Shown here: one piece after another, positions 51,231-59,970 of the stretch
How the letters are laid out: each line of letters begins with the position of its first letter
Position numbering within the stretch: the stretch's first letter is position 1
Source of the DNA: Gordonia polyisoprenivorans NBRC 16320 = JCM 10675
GTDB lineage: Bacteria > Actinomycetota > Actinomycetes > Mycobacteriales > Mycobacteriaceae
DNA: 64,000 bases
NCBI RefSeq assembly: GCF_000241325.1
Contig: NZ_BAEI01000031.1
Coordinates: forward strand, 1 to 64,000
Reading direction: 5' to 3'
Translations under genes and position numbers: made by a program
The notes under the pieces: generated by a model
Seen by the model: only the letters and a program-made list of their open reading frames with translations
Databases searched by the model: none
Told to the model about the DNA's origin: nothing

Positions 51231-52436
51231 TCACTCCCGCCAGCGCAGGACCTCGAGGGCCGCGGCCACGTCGACGACGGTGTCGGCGAGCGGTCGGGGG
51301 AGCAGGTCATCGGCGCGGTCGAGACGGCGGATCACGGTGTTGCGATGGGTGTAAAGCACTTCGGCGGTGCGAGAGGTGTTGCACTGCAGCCTGATCCAGG
51401 TGCGCAGCGTCTCGATGAGATCGGGGTCGGCATCGGCGAGATCGCCGAGGGTGTCGGTGACGAAGTCGTCGCCCGCTGCGGTGTCGGAGGTCAAGAGCGA
51501 CACCAAACGGATGTCGTCATAGTGGACGATCTGGCGCGTCGCACCCAGCCGGGCATGGCGCCGTTGGGTGGTCATCGCCTGGAAGTGGCTGGATCGGAAT
51601 CCGTCGACGTCGGTGCCGGGTCGGCCGGCGGAGACGCGGACGTCGGGCAGGGACGACAGGTCGGGTGCGCCGAGCCCGTCGACCGGGAGCCACAGCCACC
51701 AGGAGGTGGCGCTGGCGGTGACCGTCAGTCGCGTGGTCGCCTCCGCGGAGCGGGCGAGGATGTCGGCTGCAGCCTCGAGATCCGGTGCGGCGTCGGGCGT
51801 CGCGCTCCACAGCACGACCGAGATGTGCGGGCCGGCGAGGCGATAGCCGAGTTGCGCCTCGGCGCGCGCCGACGGGATCGGTGCGCCCTCGAGAACGAGG
51901 GTGACGGCCTCGCGCCGACGGGCATGTGTGCCGCGCGCGAGTTCTTCGCGTTCGGCGCGCATCTGCTCGCTCATAGCGGTGACCGTGTCGTCGATGAACG
52001 TCGAGATCGACAGCGAGGTCACGTCGAGGAGTTCGCGGAGTTCGGCGGGGTCGGTGGTGAGACCGAAGCAGATGTCCATCCACAGGCGCCACGCGACGCT
52101 CTGTGCGGTGCGGAACGCGTCGAGCGAGGCTTCGTCGAGCCCGCGTCGCACCAGGTCGTGGGTGGCGAGCATGATCTCGGGAGTCAGTTGCGCGGGTACC
52201 CGCTCGCCGGGCGAATCGATGTTGTGTAGTGCCCAGCGCGAGGTGTTGGCCCAGTTCGTGCGGCGCGTGCCCGCCGCCAGCACCGGGTCCTCGGCGACCG
52301 CACGCATCCGGGCCCCGGACAGCGACGCCTCGTGGAGTTGTTCGACCCACGGCTCCGGCGGATCGAGGATGAGTTGCGCGCCGGCGCGGATCAGCTCCTT
52401 CGTACGTGCCGACACCTGCGGCCACTCAATGTCCAT
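51231..52436 (-). CDS. PucR family transcriptional regulator
   Basis: This protein of about 401 residues has the PucR C-terminal helix-turn-helix (LRTWIRLQCNTSRTAEVLYTH, HRNTVIRRLDRADDLL) and an N-terminal GGDEF-like/CdaR region. It is divergent from the EthA-like monooxygenase at 52600, which it probably activates or represses. ATG 52436 follows the palindrome GTGCAC-ATT-GTGCAC; GTG 52451 is an alternative start. Confidence 0.85.
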   Translation of the reverse strand: MDIEWPQVSARTKELIRAGAQLILDPPEPWVEQLHEASLSGARMRAVAEDPVLAAGTRRTNWANTSRWALHNIDSPGERVPAQLTPEIMLATHDLVRRGLDEASLDAFRTAQSVAWRLWMDICFGLTTDPAELRELLDVTSLSISTFIDDTVTAMSEQMRAEREELARGTHARRREAVTLVLEGAPIPSARAEAQLGYRLAGPHISVVLWSATPDAAPDLEAAADILARSAEATTRLTVTASATSWWLWLPVDGLGAPDLSSLPDVRVSAGRPGTDVDGFRSSHFQAMTTQRRHARLGATRQIVHYDDIRLVSLLTSDTAAGDDFVTDTLGDLADADPDLIETLRTWIRLQCNTSRTAEVLYTHRNTVIRRLDRADDLLPRPLADTVVDVAAALEVLRWRE

Positions 52437-52451
52437 GTGCACATTGTGCAC
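52437..52451. promoter_or_regulatory. GTGCAC palindrome at the PucR start
   Basis: GTGCACATTGTGCAC is two self-complementary GTGCAC hexamers three bases apart, directly before ATG 52436. It may be an autoregulatory operator or simply part of the leader. No ribosome site is visible here. Confidence 0.35.
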
Positions 52452-52599
52452 CGTGGCTTGAGCTCATCATGGGCATAATGTCACTGGCGTGATCGGCCGG
52501 ACGAAGGCATCCTGGATCGTGACAATGCTGAGTGTCATATTGGAGTGAGCGTCACAGCCACGCCCCGACACCGGCGAGGCCCAGCCCCGAGGAGAGATC

Positions 52600-54114
52600 G
52601 TGCCCCAGACCACCACCCCCGTCGAGACCGTCGACGTGCTCATCGTCGGTGCCGGGATCTCCGGCATCGGTGCCGCCCACTATCTGACGACGATGGTGCC
52701 GCAGAAGTCCTTCGTGATCCTCGAGGGCCGCGACGTGGCAGGCGGCACGTGGAATCTGTTCAAGTACCCCGGCATCCGCTCGGACTCCGATCTGCACACC
52801 TTCGGGTTCGAGTTCAAGCCGTGGACCGACAAGCAGTCCATCGCCGACGCCGAGCGCATCCTCGACTACCTCTACGAGGCGATCGACGAGGACAACATCG
52901 GCGACAAGATCCGCTACCGGCACAAGGTGCACGCGGCGCAGTGGTCGTCGCAGGAATGCCTGTGGACGGTCGACATCGAGCGCACCGACACCGGCGAGCG
53001 GTTCCAGATGAAGGCCAACTGGCTGTTCTCCGGCGCCGGCTACTACAACTACGACGAGGGCTTCACCCCGCAGTTCGAGGGGCGCGAGCGCTTCCGCGGG
53101 CAGATCATCCATCCGCAGCACTGGCCCGCCGACCTCGACTACTCGGGCAAGAAGGTCGTGGTGATCGGCTCCGGCGCCACCGCGGTGACATTGCTTCCCG
53201 CGATGGCCAAGACCGCAGGTCACATCACCATGCTGCAGCGCACCCCGACCTACATCGTTCCGCTGCCCAAGCACGATCCGGTCGCCAACATCGGCCGCGC
53301 CGTCCTCGGCGACAAGCGTGGTTACGCGCTCGCACGCGCGAAGAACATTGCGCAACAACGTGTTCTGTACGAAGCCTGCCAGCGTTTCCCGAAGGCGTCG
53401 CGCAAGGTGATCCGTGCGATCAACAAGAAGCTGCTGCCCGAGGGCTTCGACGTCGACAAGCACTTCAATCCGCCCTACAACCCGTGGGATCAGCGGTTGT
53501 GTGCGGTGCCCGACGGCGACCTGTTCCGCACCATTCGGCAGGGCAAGGCGTCGGTGGTCACCGACCGTATCGCAACCTTCACCGAGAACGGCATCCTGCT
53601 CGAGAGCGGTGAGGAACTCGAGGCCGACGTCATCGTCACCGCCACCGGATTGAATCTGCAGCTGTTCGGGGGCGTGGAGCTGAGCATCGACGGCGAGCCC
53701 GTCTCGATGCCCGACACCGTCGCCTACCGCGGCTTCATGCTCAGTGGCGTACCGAATTTCGCGCTCGCCATCGGCTACACCAACTCGTCGTGGACCCTCA
53801 AGGTGGGCCTGCTGTGCGAGCACTTCTGCCGGCTGCTCGCCTACATGGATGCCCGCGGGTATCCCGCCGTGCGCCCGATCGCCGACCCCGGCATGCAGAC
53901 CCGCCCGTTGCTCGATTTCGGGGCCGGCTACGTGCAGCGGTCGCTCGAGAATCTGCCGAAACAGGGTGTGGCAGAACCGTGGACGATGTCGATGAGCTAC
54001 TACCGGGACCGTAAGTCCTTCGACTCCGATGTCGCCGACCCGAACCTGGAATTCACGCGGACACTGCCGGCGCAGTCCGGCGCCGATGCGCAATTGGAGT
54101 CGGCGAGCGCCTGA
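52600..54114 (+). CDS. EthA-like flavin-containing monooxygenase (Baeyer-Villiger type)
   Basis: This 504-residue protein closely follows the mycobacterial EthA pattern: GAGISG, GGTWNLFKYPGIRSDSD, GYYNYDEGF, IIHPQHWPADLDY, GSGATAV, YNPWDQRLC and MLSGVPN. It uses NADPH, FAD and O2 for Baeyer-Villiger or sulfide oxidation. GAGGAG precedes GTG 52600. It is controlled most likely by the divergent PucR protein rather than by a TetR-type EthR. Confidence 0.92.
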   Translation: MPQTTTPVETVDVLIVGAGISGIGAAHYLTTMVPQKSFVILEGRDVAGGTWNLFKYPGIRSDSDLHTFGFEFKPWTDKQSIADAERILDYLYEAIDEDNIGDKIRYRHKVHAAQWSSQECLWTVDIERTDTGERFQMKANWLFSGAGYYNYDEGFTPQFEGRERFRGQIIHPQHWPADLDYSGKKVVVIGSGATAVTLLPAMAKTAGHITMLQRTPTYIVPLPKHDPVANIGRAVLGDKRGYALARAKNIAQQRVLYEACQRFPKASRKVIRAINKKLLPEGFDVDKHFNPPYNPWDQRLCAVPDGDLFRTIRQGKASVVTDRIATFTENGILLESGEELEADVIVTATGLNLQLFGGVELSIDGEPVSMPDTVAYRGFMLSGVPNFALAIGYTNSSWTLKVGLLCEHFCRLLAYMDARGYPAVRPIADPGMQTRPLLDFGAGYVQRSLENLPKQGVAEPWTMSMSYYRDRKSFDSDVADPNLEFTRTLPAQSGADAQLESASA

Positions 54115-54134
54115 TCGGCGTTCATCACCCCCCA

Positions 54135-54881
54135 TCACCCTCCGAGGCGACCGCGTGCGACGAACCGCACGCGGTCGCCTCGGTAGTAGGAGCGGGTCCA
54201 CTCGACGCAGGTCCCGTCCGCGTCGCGTGAAGTGCGCTCGATCTGGAGCAGCGGGGTCCCGGTGGCGACCCGCAGGTACGCCGCCTGATCGGGGACGGCG
54301 AGTGCGGTCTGCACGCTGTCCTCGACGTCGCAGATGACGATCCCGCGGGCCCGTAGCGTCGCATACAGCGAGCCGCTCGCGGCGACGGCGTCCGCGAAAT
54401 CGTCGAATTCGCCTGGGATGTGCGCGGTTTCGAGCGCCAGTGGCTCGTCGTTGACGATGCGCAGACGGGTGAGCCGATGGACGGGGGTGCCCGTCGGGAC
54501 CTCCAGACGCACGGCGAGGTCGGTGTCGGCCGGCGCGTGGCCGGCGTCGAGGATCTCCGAATCCACGGTGCGGCCCTGCGCGCCGAGGTCGTCGCTGAAT
54601 GACGTCAGCTGCCGCACGTGCACCAACTTCGGTGGCGTGACGAAGTTTCCGCTGCCCTGAGTACTGCTGAGCACGCCCTCGGCGGTGAGTTCGGCCAACG
54701 CCCGGCGCAGGGTTGTACGCGAGGTACCGAGTTCGGTGGCGAGCTTGCGCTCGGGAGGTAACGACATTCCCGGTTCCAGGTCGCCGATGCGCTGTTGGAG
54801 CGCAACCTTGACCTGGAAGTACCGCGGTCCGCGGTTGCGTGTTGTCGCAGGAGGCGTCGGCATGAATGCGAGCGTACCCAT
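54135..54881 (-). CDS. GntR/HutC family regulator, DasR-like
   Basis: This protein of about 248 residues has a GntR winged helix (LPPERKLATELGTSRTTLRRALAEL, in two parts) and a UTRA effector domain ending with ARGRLGG. It is divergent from the GlcNAc operon, with two operators between. DasR-type proteins bind glucosamine-6-phosphate and repress chitin/GlcNAc genes. ATG 54881 was chosen; 54863 is an alternative. An 18-bp hairpin is embedded in its last codons. Confidence 0.85.
   Translation of the reverse strand: MGTLAFMPTPPATTRNRGPRYFQVKVALQQRIGDLEPGMSLPPERKLATELGTSRTTLRRALAELTAEGVLSSTQGSGNFVTPPKLVHVRQLTSFSDDLGAQGRTVDSEILDAGHAPADTDLAVRLEVPTGTPVHRLTRLRIVNDEPLALETAHIPGEFDDFADAVAASGSLYATLRARGIVICDVEDSVQTALAVPDQAAYLRVATGTPLLQIERTSRDADGTCVEWTRSYYRGDRVRFVARGRLGG
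54142..54183. terminator. strong hairpin between the convergent monooxygenase and gntR genes
   Basis: CCGAGGCGACCGCGTGCG (54142-54159) pairs perfectly with its complement (54166-54183) around a 6-base loop, ACGAAC. It overlaps the last 14 codons of the GntR gene, encoding DRVRFVARGRLGG. It would act as a bidirectional terminator for both converging genes. Confidence 0.7.
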
Positions 54882-54890
54882 TGACGAACC

Positions 54891-54940
54891 AGATTGGTAT
54901 ATGCCAATCTGAGACCGCCAACACATTGGTATACACCAAT
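54891..54940. promoter_or_regulatory. two GntR operators before the GlcNAc operon
   Basis: AGATTGGTATATGCCAATCT (54891-54910) and ATTGGTATACACCAAT (54925-54940) are each palindromes with one mismatch. Their centres are 32 bp apart, about three helical turns. They differ from the classical DasR site (TGGTCTAGACCA) in the A/T-rich centre. The first overlaps the start region of gntR, the second lies just before the MFS gene. Confidence 0.75.
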
Positions 54941-54963
54941 CCAGACCTCGCGGAGGTACCCCG

Positions 54964-56394
54964 ATGACGACCTACCCGGCAATCCGACCACCGGTCGGGA
55001 CAAGACGCACGTCCGGACTGATGGTGGGTATCGCCGCCGCCAGCATCGGCGTGATCTACGGCTACGACAGCAGCAACATCGGCGCCGCCCTGAAGTTCAT
55101 CGGCGCCGACTTCGGCCTCGGCGATGCCGGCAAGCAGGCACTCGCGACTGCGGTCGTGATCGGCGAGATCGTGGGCGCCATCGGGGCCGGCTGGCTGGCC
55201 AACCGCCTCGGCCGTAAGCGTTCGATGCTCCTCGTCGCGGCCACCTACTGCCTGTTCGCGCTGTTCAGCGCGCTGTCGCCGACCCACGACGTCCTTCTCG
55301 TGGCGCGGCTGCTCCTCGGCGTGACCGTCGGTGTGTCGATCGTGGTGGTACCGGTCTTCGTCGCCGAATCCGCCCCACCACGCTCGCGCGGAGCGATGCT
55401 GGTGGCCTATCAGGTCGCGACCATCGTCGGCATCATCGGCGGCTACGTGGTCGGGTACTTCCTCGCCGGCCACGGCGCCTGGCGCTGGATGCTCGGCATC
55501 GCCGCGATCCCGGCGCTCGCGGTGACCGCCCTGGTCGCCGTCATGCCCGACACCCCGCGCTGGTACGTGTCCAAGGGACGGTTCGACGAGGCCCGGGCGA
55601 CGTTGCGCAACATCGAACCCGACGCCGACATCGACGCCGAGATCGCCGAGATGCGGCAGGCGCTCACCGAGGAATCCGGCGGCTCGCTCGGCGAGATGTT
55701 CCGCCGACCCTGGATTCGCGCGACCGTCTTCGTCGTCGGACTGGGCTTCCTCATCCAGATCACCGGCATCAACGCCGTCGTCTACTACAGCCCGAAGCTG
55801 TTCGAGGACATGGGTTTCACCGGCGACTTCGGCACCTTGATGCTGCCGGCCTTCGTGCAGATCGCCGGTCTGGCCGCGGTGCTGATCTCGCTGTTCACCG
55901 TCGACCGGTTGGGCCGCCGCCCGATCCTGCTGGGCGGGATCGGCGCCATGGTGATCGCGACGGTCGTGCTGATCGTCACCTACGGCCCATTGCACGGCGC
56001 CGGTACCACCGCGCACGTGCTGGGATTCGCGGGCCTGGTCCTGTTCACCATGGGATTCTCCTTCGGCTTCGGCGCGCTGGTCTGGGTGTACGCCGGCGAG
56101 GCGTTCCCGGCGCGGCTGCGCGCCAACGGATCGTCGCTCATGCTGACCTCGGATCTGGTGGCCAATGCGATCGTCGCCGCGTTCACGCTCTCGCTCATCA
56201 ACGTCATCGGGGGCGCGGGCACCTTCGCGGTCTTCGGCGGATTCGCGCTGGTCGGTCTGGTGTTCGTCTTCTTCCTGGCGCCCGAGACCAAGGGCCGTAA
56301 GCTCGAAGACATCCAACACTATTGGCGCAGCGGTGGCCGGTGGTCCGAAGCGATCGCCGACGCGTCGCCCCGACAGACCAAGGTTGTCCGATGA
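54964..56394 (+). CDS. MFS sugar porter, probable N-acetylglucosamine permease
   Basis: This 476-residue protein has twelve membrane segments and sugar porter signatures: NRLGRKRSM, PDTPRWYVSKGR, INAVVYYSPKLFEDMG, DRLGRRPILL and PETKGRKLEDI. It replaces the PTS or ABC uptake used by Streptomyces, so GlcNAc enters unphosphorylated, consistent with the kinase that follows. The stop overlaps the kinase start (ATGA). Confidence 0.88.
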   Translation: MTTYPAIRPPVGTRRTSGLMVGIAAASIGVIYGYDSSNIGAALKFIGADFGLGDAGKQALATAVVIGEIVGAIGAGWLANRLGRKRSMLLVAATYCLFALFSALSPTHDVLLVARLLLGVTVGVSIVVVPVFVAESAPPRSRGAMLVAYQVATIVGIIGGYVVGYFLAGHGAWRWMLGIAAIPALAVTALVAVMPDTPRWYVSKGRFDEARATLRNIEPDADIDAEIAEMRQALTEESGGSLGEMFRRPWIRATVFVVGLGFLIQITGINAVVYYSPKLFEDMGFTGDFGTLMLPAFVQIAGLAAVLISLFTVDRLGRRPILLGGIGAMVIATVVLIVTYGPLHGAGTTAHVLGFAGLVLFTMGFSFGFGALVWVYAGEAFPARLRANGSSLMLTSDLVANAIVAAFTLSLINVIGGAGTFAVFGGFALVGLVFVFFLAPETKGRKLEDIQHYWRSGGRWSEAIADASPRQTKVVR

Positions 56395-57311
56395 GTATCG
56401 TCGCTGACCCGTCAGGCGCGAACCCCAGCGTCACCCTCGCCTTCGACATCGGCGGATCGAAGACCCACGCGGTGCGCGCCGAGAACGGCACCGTCGTCGC
56501 CGAGACCATCGTCGGCAGCGCCAATGTCTCCTCCATGGGGGTGGAGGAGGCCGGACGTCAACTCGACGCCGCGATCGAGAAGCTCGGTGGTCCCGACGGT
56601 GTGCACACGGTGCTGGCCGGATCGGCCGGTGTCGACACCCCGGCGAGTGTCGAACGTCTGGAAAGCCTTTTGGCCCAGCGTGTTCCGGGAGCACGGGTCG
56701 GGGTCGTCCATGACACCCACCTGATCCTCGCCGCCGCGGGCCTCGATGAGGGCATCGCGGTGATCTCCGGCACCGGTGCGGTCGCCTGGGGCCGGCGTGA
56801 CGGGTGTTCGCGTCGGGCCGGCGGGTGGGGACACCTGCTCGGCGACGAGGGCAGCGGCTATTGGGTTGCGCGCGAGGTGGTTCGGCGTGCCTTGCACGAC
56901 AACGATCAGGGGCTGGCCCCGGCACCGCTGTCGCTGCGCCTGGCGGAGGAGTGCGGGGTCGGCGAGGTACTCGACCTGCATGACCTGTTCTACACACGTG
57001 CCGATCGCCAATTTTGGGCGCGCCGTTCCCACGTCGTGTTCGAGCGCGCCGCGGTGGCCGACGAGCGTGCGCTGGAGATCGTGGAGGCCGCGGCCCACGC
57101 ACTGGCCGACCTCGTCGGCACCGTCGCCCAGATGCTCGGATCGACCGGACCGGTGGTCCTCGCCGGCGGCCAGGTGGTCCATCAGCCCTTGTTACAGAAC
57201 CGGATTCGCGAACTCGTCGCACCGATGGGCATCACCGACATCCGCGTCCTCGAGGTCGATCCGGTCCACGGTGCGGTGCGCCTGGCCGCATCCCTCGTCG
57301 ACGCCCACTGA
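56391..57311 (+). CDS. nagK: BadF/BadG-type N-acetylglucosamine kinase
   Basis: This 306-residue protein of the BadF/BadG ATPase family (NAGK-like) has FDIGGSKTHAV, GSAGVDTPA, ISGTGAVAWG and GWGHLLGDEGSGYW. It phosphorylates GlcNAc (or glucosamine) to the 6-phosphate. The start is coupled to the MFS stop. Confidence 0.85.
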   Translation: MSIVADPSGANPSVTLAFDIGGSKTHAVRAENGTVVAETIVGSANVSSMGVEEAGRQLDAAIEKLGGPDGVHTVLAGSAGVDTPASVERLESLLAQRVPGARVGVVHDTHLILAAAGLDEGIAVISGTGAVAWGRRDGCSRRAGGWGHLLGDEGSGYWVAREVVRRALHDNDQGLAPAPLSLRLAEECGVGEVLDLHDLFYTRADRQFWARRSHVVFERAAVADERALEIVEAAAHALADLVGTVAQMLGSTGPVVLAGGQVVHQPLLQNRIRELVAPMGITDIRVLEVDPVHGAVRLAASLVDAH

Positions 57312-57354
57312 CCCACTGACCGGCCCACCGGCCGAGACTTCTCGAAGGAGACCC

Positions 57355-58413
57355 ATGAACACCGTCCTCACCGACCGACCCGGACACCTGATGGCCGCCG
57401 AGATCGCCGAACAACCCGACGTCTGGCGAAATCTGTTGCGCGACGGGCATGCCGAGATTCGAGATGTTGCTGCTCGGATCGCCGCGCGTCGACCACGATT
57501 CGTGCAGTTCGTTGCACGCGGCACCAGCGACCATGCCGCGCTCTACGGCAAGTATCTGATCGAGATCCGCCACGGACTGCCCGCCGGACTGGTCTCACCG
57601 TCGACGATGACGGTGTACGGCGCCCGCCCGGACCTGCGCGACGTGCTCTACATCGCGGTCAGCCAGTCCGGCGGGTCGCCCGATCTGGTGCAGTCGGTGC
57701 AGGTGGCCCGGGAGCAGGGAGCGCTCACGGTGGCGATCACCAACGCCGCGGCGTCACCGCTGGCCGACGCCGCGGAGTTCGACCTGCAGGTCCATGCCGG
57801 AGCCGAACGGTCGGTGGCCGCCACCAAGTCCTACACCGCGGAACTGCTTGCGCTGTATCTGCTCTCGGAGTCGATCCTCGGCCGCGACGGTGCTGCTGCT
57901 GCGTCGGCGCTACCCGATCTGGGGGACCGGGTCCTCGACGGGGAGGATCGGGTGCGAGAGGTGGCGCAGCGGTATCGGTTTGCGCAGCGGCTCGTGACGA
58001 CCGGCCGCGGTTACTCGTATCCGACGGCTCGCGAAGCGGCGTTGAAATTGATGGAGACTTCCTACTTGTCGGCGCAGGCGTTCTCCGGCGCCGACCTGTT
58101 GCACGGGCCGTTGGCCACCGTCGACCCGCAGGTGCCGGTGCTCGCGGTGGTTCCCGAGGGTGCCGGCGGCGCGGCAATGCAGCCGGTGCTGGAGCGGCTC
58201 GCCGAACGCGACGCCGACGTGTTCGGAGTCGGGGCCGCCGAGTATGTGTCCGGGCTGACCGGTGGCTTCGTGTTGCCGACGGGAGCGCCGGATGCGTTGT
58301 CGCCGTTGCTCGAGATCATCCCCTTCCAGCAGCTTGCCCTGCACCTCGCGGTCGCCCGCGGCGGTGATCCGGACACCCCTCGCGGTCTGCGCAAGGTCAC
58401 CGAGACGCTGTAG
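57355..58413 (+). CDS. SIS-domain glucosamine-6-phosphate deaminase/isomerase
   Basis: This 352-residue protein has two SIS domains, with ARGTSDHAALYGKYL, SQSGGSPDLV, AATKSYTAELLALYLL and GRGYSYPTAREAALKL. It resembles the isomerase half of GlmS and the NagB-II deaminases, and lacks the glutaminase domain. It most likely deaminates glucosamine-6-phosphate to fructose-6-phosphate in place of classical NagB. AAGGAG precedes ATG 57355. Confidence 0.85.
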   Translation: MNTVLTDRPGHLMAAEIAEQPDVWRNLLRDGHAEIRDVAARIAARRPRFVQFVARGTSDHAALYGKYLIEIRHGLPAGLVSPSTMTVYGARPDLRDVLYIAVSQSGGSPDLVQSVQVAREQGALTVAITNAAASPLADAAEFDLQVHAGAERSVAATKSYTAELLALYLLSESILGRDGAAAASALPDLGDRVLDGEDRVREVAQRYRFAQRLVTTGRGYSYPTAREAALKLMETSYLSAQAFSGADLLHGPLATVDPQVPVLAVVPEGAGGAAMQPVLERLAERDADVFGVGAAEYVSGLTGGFVLPTGAPDALSPLLEIIPFQQLALHLAVARGGDPDTPRGLRKVTETL

Positions 58414-58424
58414 GGAGACCGCCG

Positions 58425-59627
58425 ATGACTGTCATCACCGTCGCCGCCGGTCGCATCATCAGCGGCGGGCGCGCGCTGGAGCCCGGCTGGTTCACCATGT
58501 ATGACGGCCGGATCGTCGCCGTCTGGGAGGGGGCGCCGCCGACCCTGCCCGACCGCGAATTCCCGGACGCCACCATCGTTCCCGGCTTCATCGACATGCA
58601 CGTGCACGGCGGTGGTGGCACCGGCTACACCGACGGTGTCGCCGAGGAGATCGTTGCGGCGGCGGCTTTTCACCGAACACACGGCACCACAACCACTCTC
58701 GCCAGTCTGGTGAGCGCTTCGCCGTCGGCGCTGCTCGATCAGGTTGCCGCGCTGCGCGAGCAGGTCGAGGCCGGAGTGATCGCCGGCATCCACCTGGAAG
58801 GGCCGTGGCTCTCGCACGCACGGTGCGGTGCGCACGATCCCACCACGCTGCGCGATCCGGACCCGGAGGAGATCTCCGCGCTGTTACGCGCCGGGGGCGG
58901 CGCCGTCCGCATGGTCACCATCGCCCCCGAACTCGACGGCGGTCTCGATGCCATTCGCCGTATTGCCGACGCGGGAGTCGTTGCTGCGGTGGGACATACC
59001 GAGGCGACCTACGAGCAGACCCGCGCCGCAGTCGGCGCCGGCGCACGGGTGGGCACCCACCTGTTCAATGCCATGCGGCCGCTGCGCCACCGCGAACCCG
59101 GCCCGGTACTCGCGCTCCTGGGCGACGACCGCGTCACCGTCGAGCTCGTCGGTGACGGAGTGCATGTGCACCGCGACCTCGCGTCCTACGTCGAACGGGT
59201 CGCCGGTCCGCGGCGGATCGCGCTGGTCACCGACGCCATGTCGGCGGCGGGAATGTCGGACGGCTCGTATCGTCTCGGGGTGCTCGACGTCGACGTCACC
59301 GACGGTGTCGCCCGGGTCCGGGAGACCGGGGCGATCGCCGGCAGCACCGCCACCATGGACCTGCTGTTCCGCCGCGCCGCGCAAGGCCTGTCCGACGGCG
59401 GCCCCATCACCCGCGAGGCGTTGATCGCCGCCGTCGAGATGTGTTCGCGCACACCGGCCCGCGCGATCGGCCTCGACGGCGTCGGGGATCTGCTTCCCGG
59501 ATACGTCGCCGATCACCTCGTGATCGACGCCGATGCCCAGCTGGTGGAGGTCGTCGTCGGAGGGCGCCCCGGGTCGATGGTACAGACCGGTGATGGAGCC
59601 CCCGGATCGGTGGTCGAGTGCCGCTGA
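58425..59627 (+). CDS. nagA: N-acetylglucosamine-6-phosphate deacetylase
   Basis: This 400-residue amidohydrolase has DMHVHGGGG, HLEGPWLS, GHTEA, THLFNAM and DAMSAAG, the NagA pattern. It removes acetate from GlcNAc-6-phosphate. It starts 11 bases after the SIS gene. Its last codons (SVVECR) lie in sequence related to the adjacent repeat (CGGTGGTCGAG), so repeat invasion may have reshaped its C-terminus. Confidence 0.92.
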   Translation: MTVITVAAGRIISGGRALEPGWFTMYDGRIVAVWEGAPPTLPDREFPDATIVPGFIDMHVHGGGGTGYTDGVAEEIVAAAAFHRTHGTTTTLASLVSASPSALLDQVAALREQVEAGVIAGIHLEGPWLSHARCGAHDPTTLRDPDPEEISALLRAGGGAVRMVTIAPELDGGLDAIRRIADAGVVAAVGHTEATYEQTRAAVGAGARVGTHLFNAMRPLRHREPGPVLALLGDDRVTVELVGDGVHVHRDLASYVERVAGPRRIALVTDAMSAAGMSDGSYRLGVLDVDVTDGVARVRETGAIAGSTATMDLLFRRAAQGLSDGGPITREALIAAVEMCSRTPARAIGLDGVGDLLPGYVADHLVIDADAQLVEVVVGGRPGSMVQTGDGAPGSVVECR

Positions 59628-59970
59628 GCGGTAGGGAGGGTTCCCCGGTTCGATGCTCGCGTGCCGCTGAGCGGTAGGGTTCCCAGATCGGTGGTCGAGG
59701 TGTGAGGAGCGTTAGCGACGAGCCTCGAGACCGGCTGCGGTGGTGCTGGTTTCGGTCCCCGGTGGCCCGGGGATGATGGTTGGTGCGGGTGGTCTCGAGG
59801 CCCGGCGCCTTGGGCGCCGTGCACCTCGACCATCGGGGGATGGTCGCCGTCGGTCGGAGGGCTGCCCAGATCGGTGGTCGAGGTGTGAGGAGCGTTAGCG
59901 ACGAGCCTCGAGACCGGCTGCGGCGGTGCTGGTTTCGGTGCGAGTGGTCTCGAGGCCCGGCGCACGGGGG
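59618..59970. repeat. gene-free interval of dispersed repeats, partly duplicated
   Basis: GTGCCGCTGAGCGGTAGGG occurs at 59618-59636 (containing the nagA stop) and 59661-59679. A 75-bp direct repeat (59682-59756 and 59865-59939, one base different) carries the reverse element TGGTCGAGG to CTCGAGACC with core GTGTGAGGAGCGTTAGCGACG. Between them is a forward element (59791-59836, core GGCGCCTTGGGCGCC). A half element (59946-59970) stops at the end of the next gene. Confidence 0.8.

Noticed and set aside
54142-54183. Riboswitch or structured RNA at the gntR end
   Set aside because: A single perfect hairpin at a convergent junction is better explained as a terminator.
52552-56319. Antisense open frame of 1255 codons across the monooxygenase, gntR and MFS genes
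   Set aside because: It is arginine- and histidine-poor in places but has no domain; it mirrors codon bias of well-supported genes on the other strand (EthA-like, MFS) and crosses their promoters.
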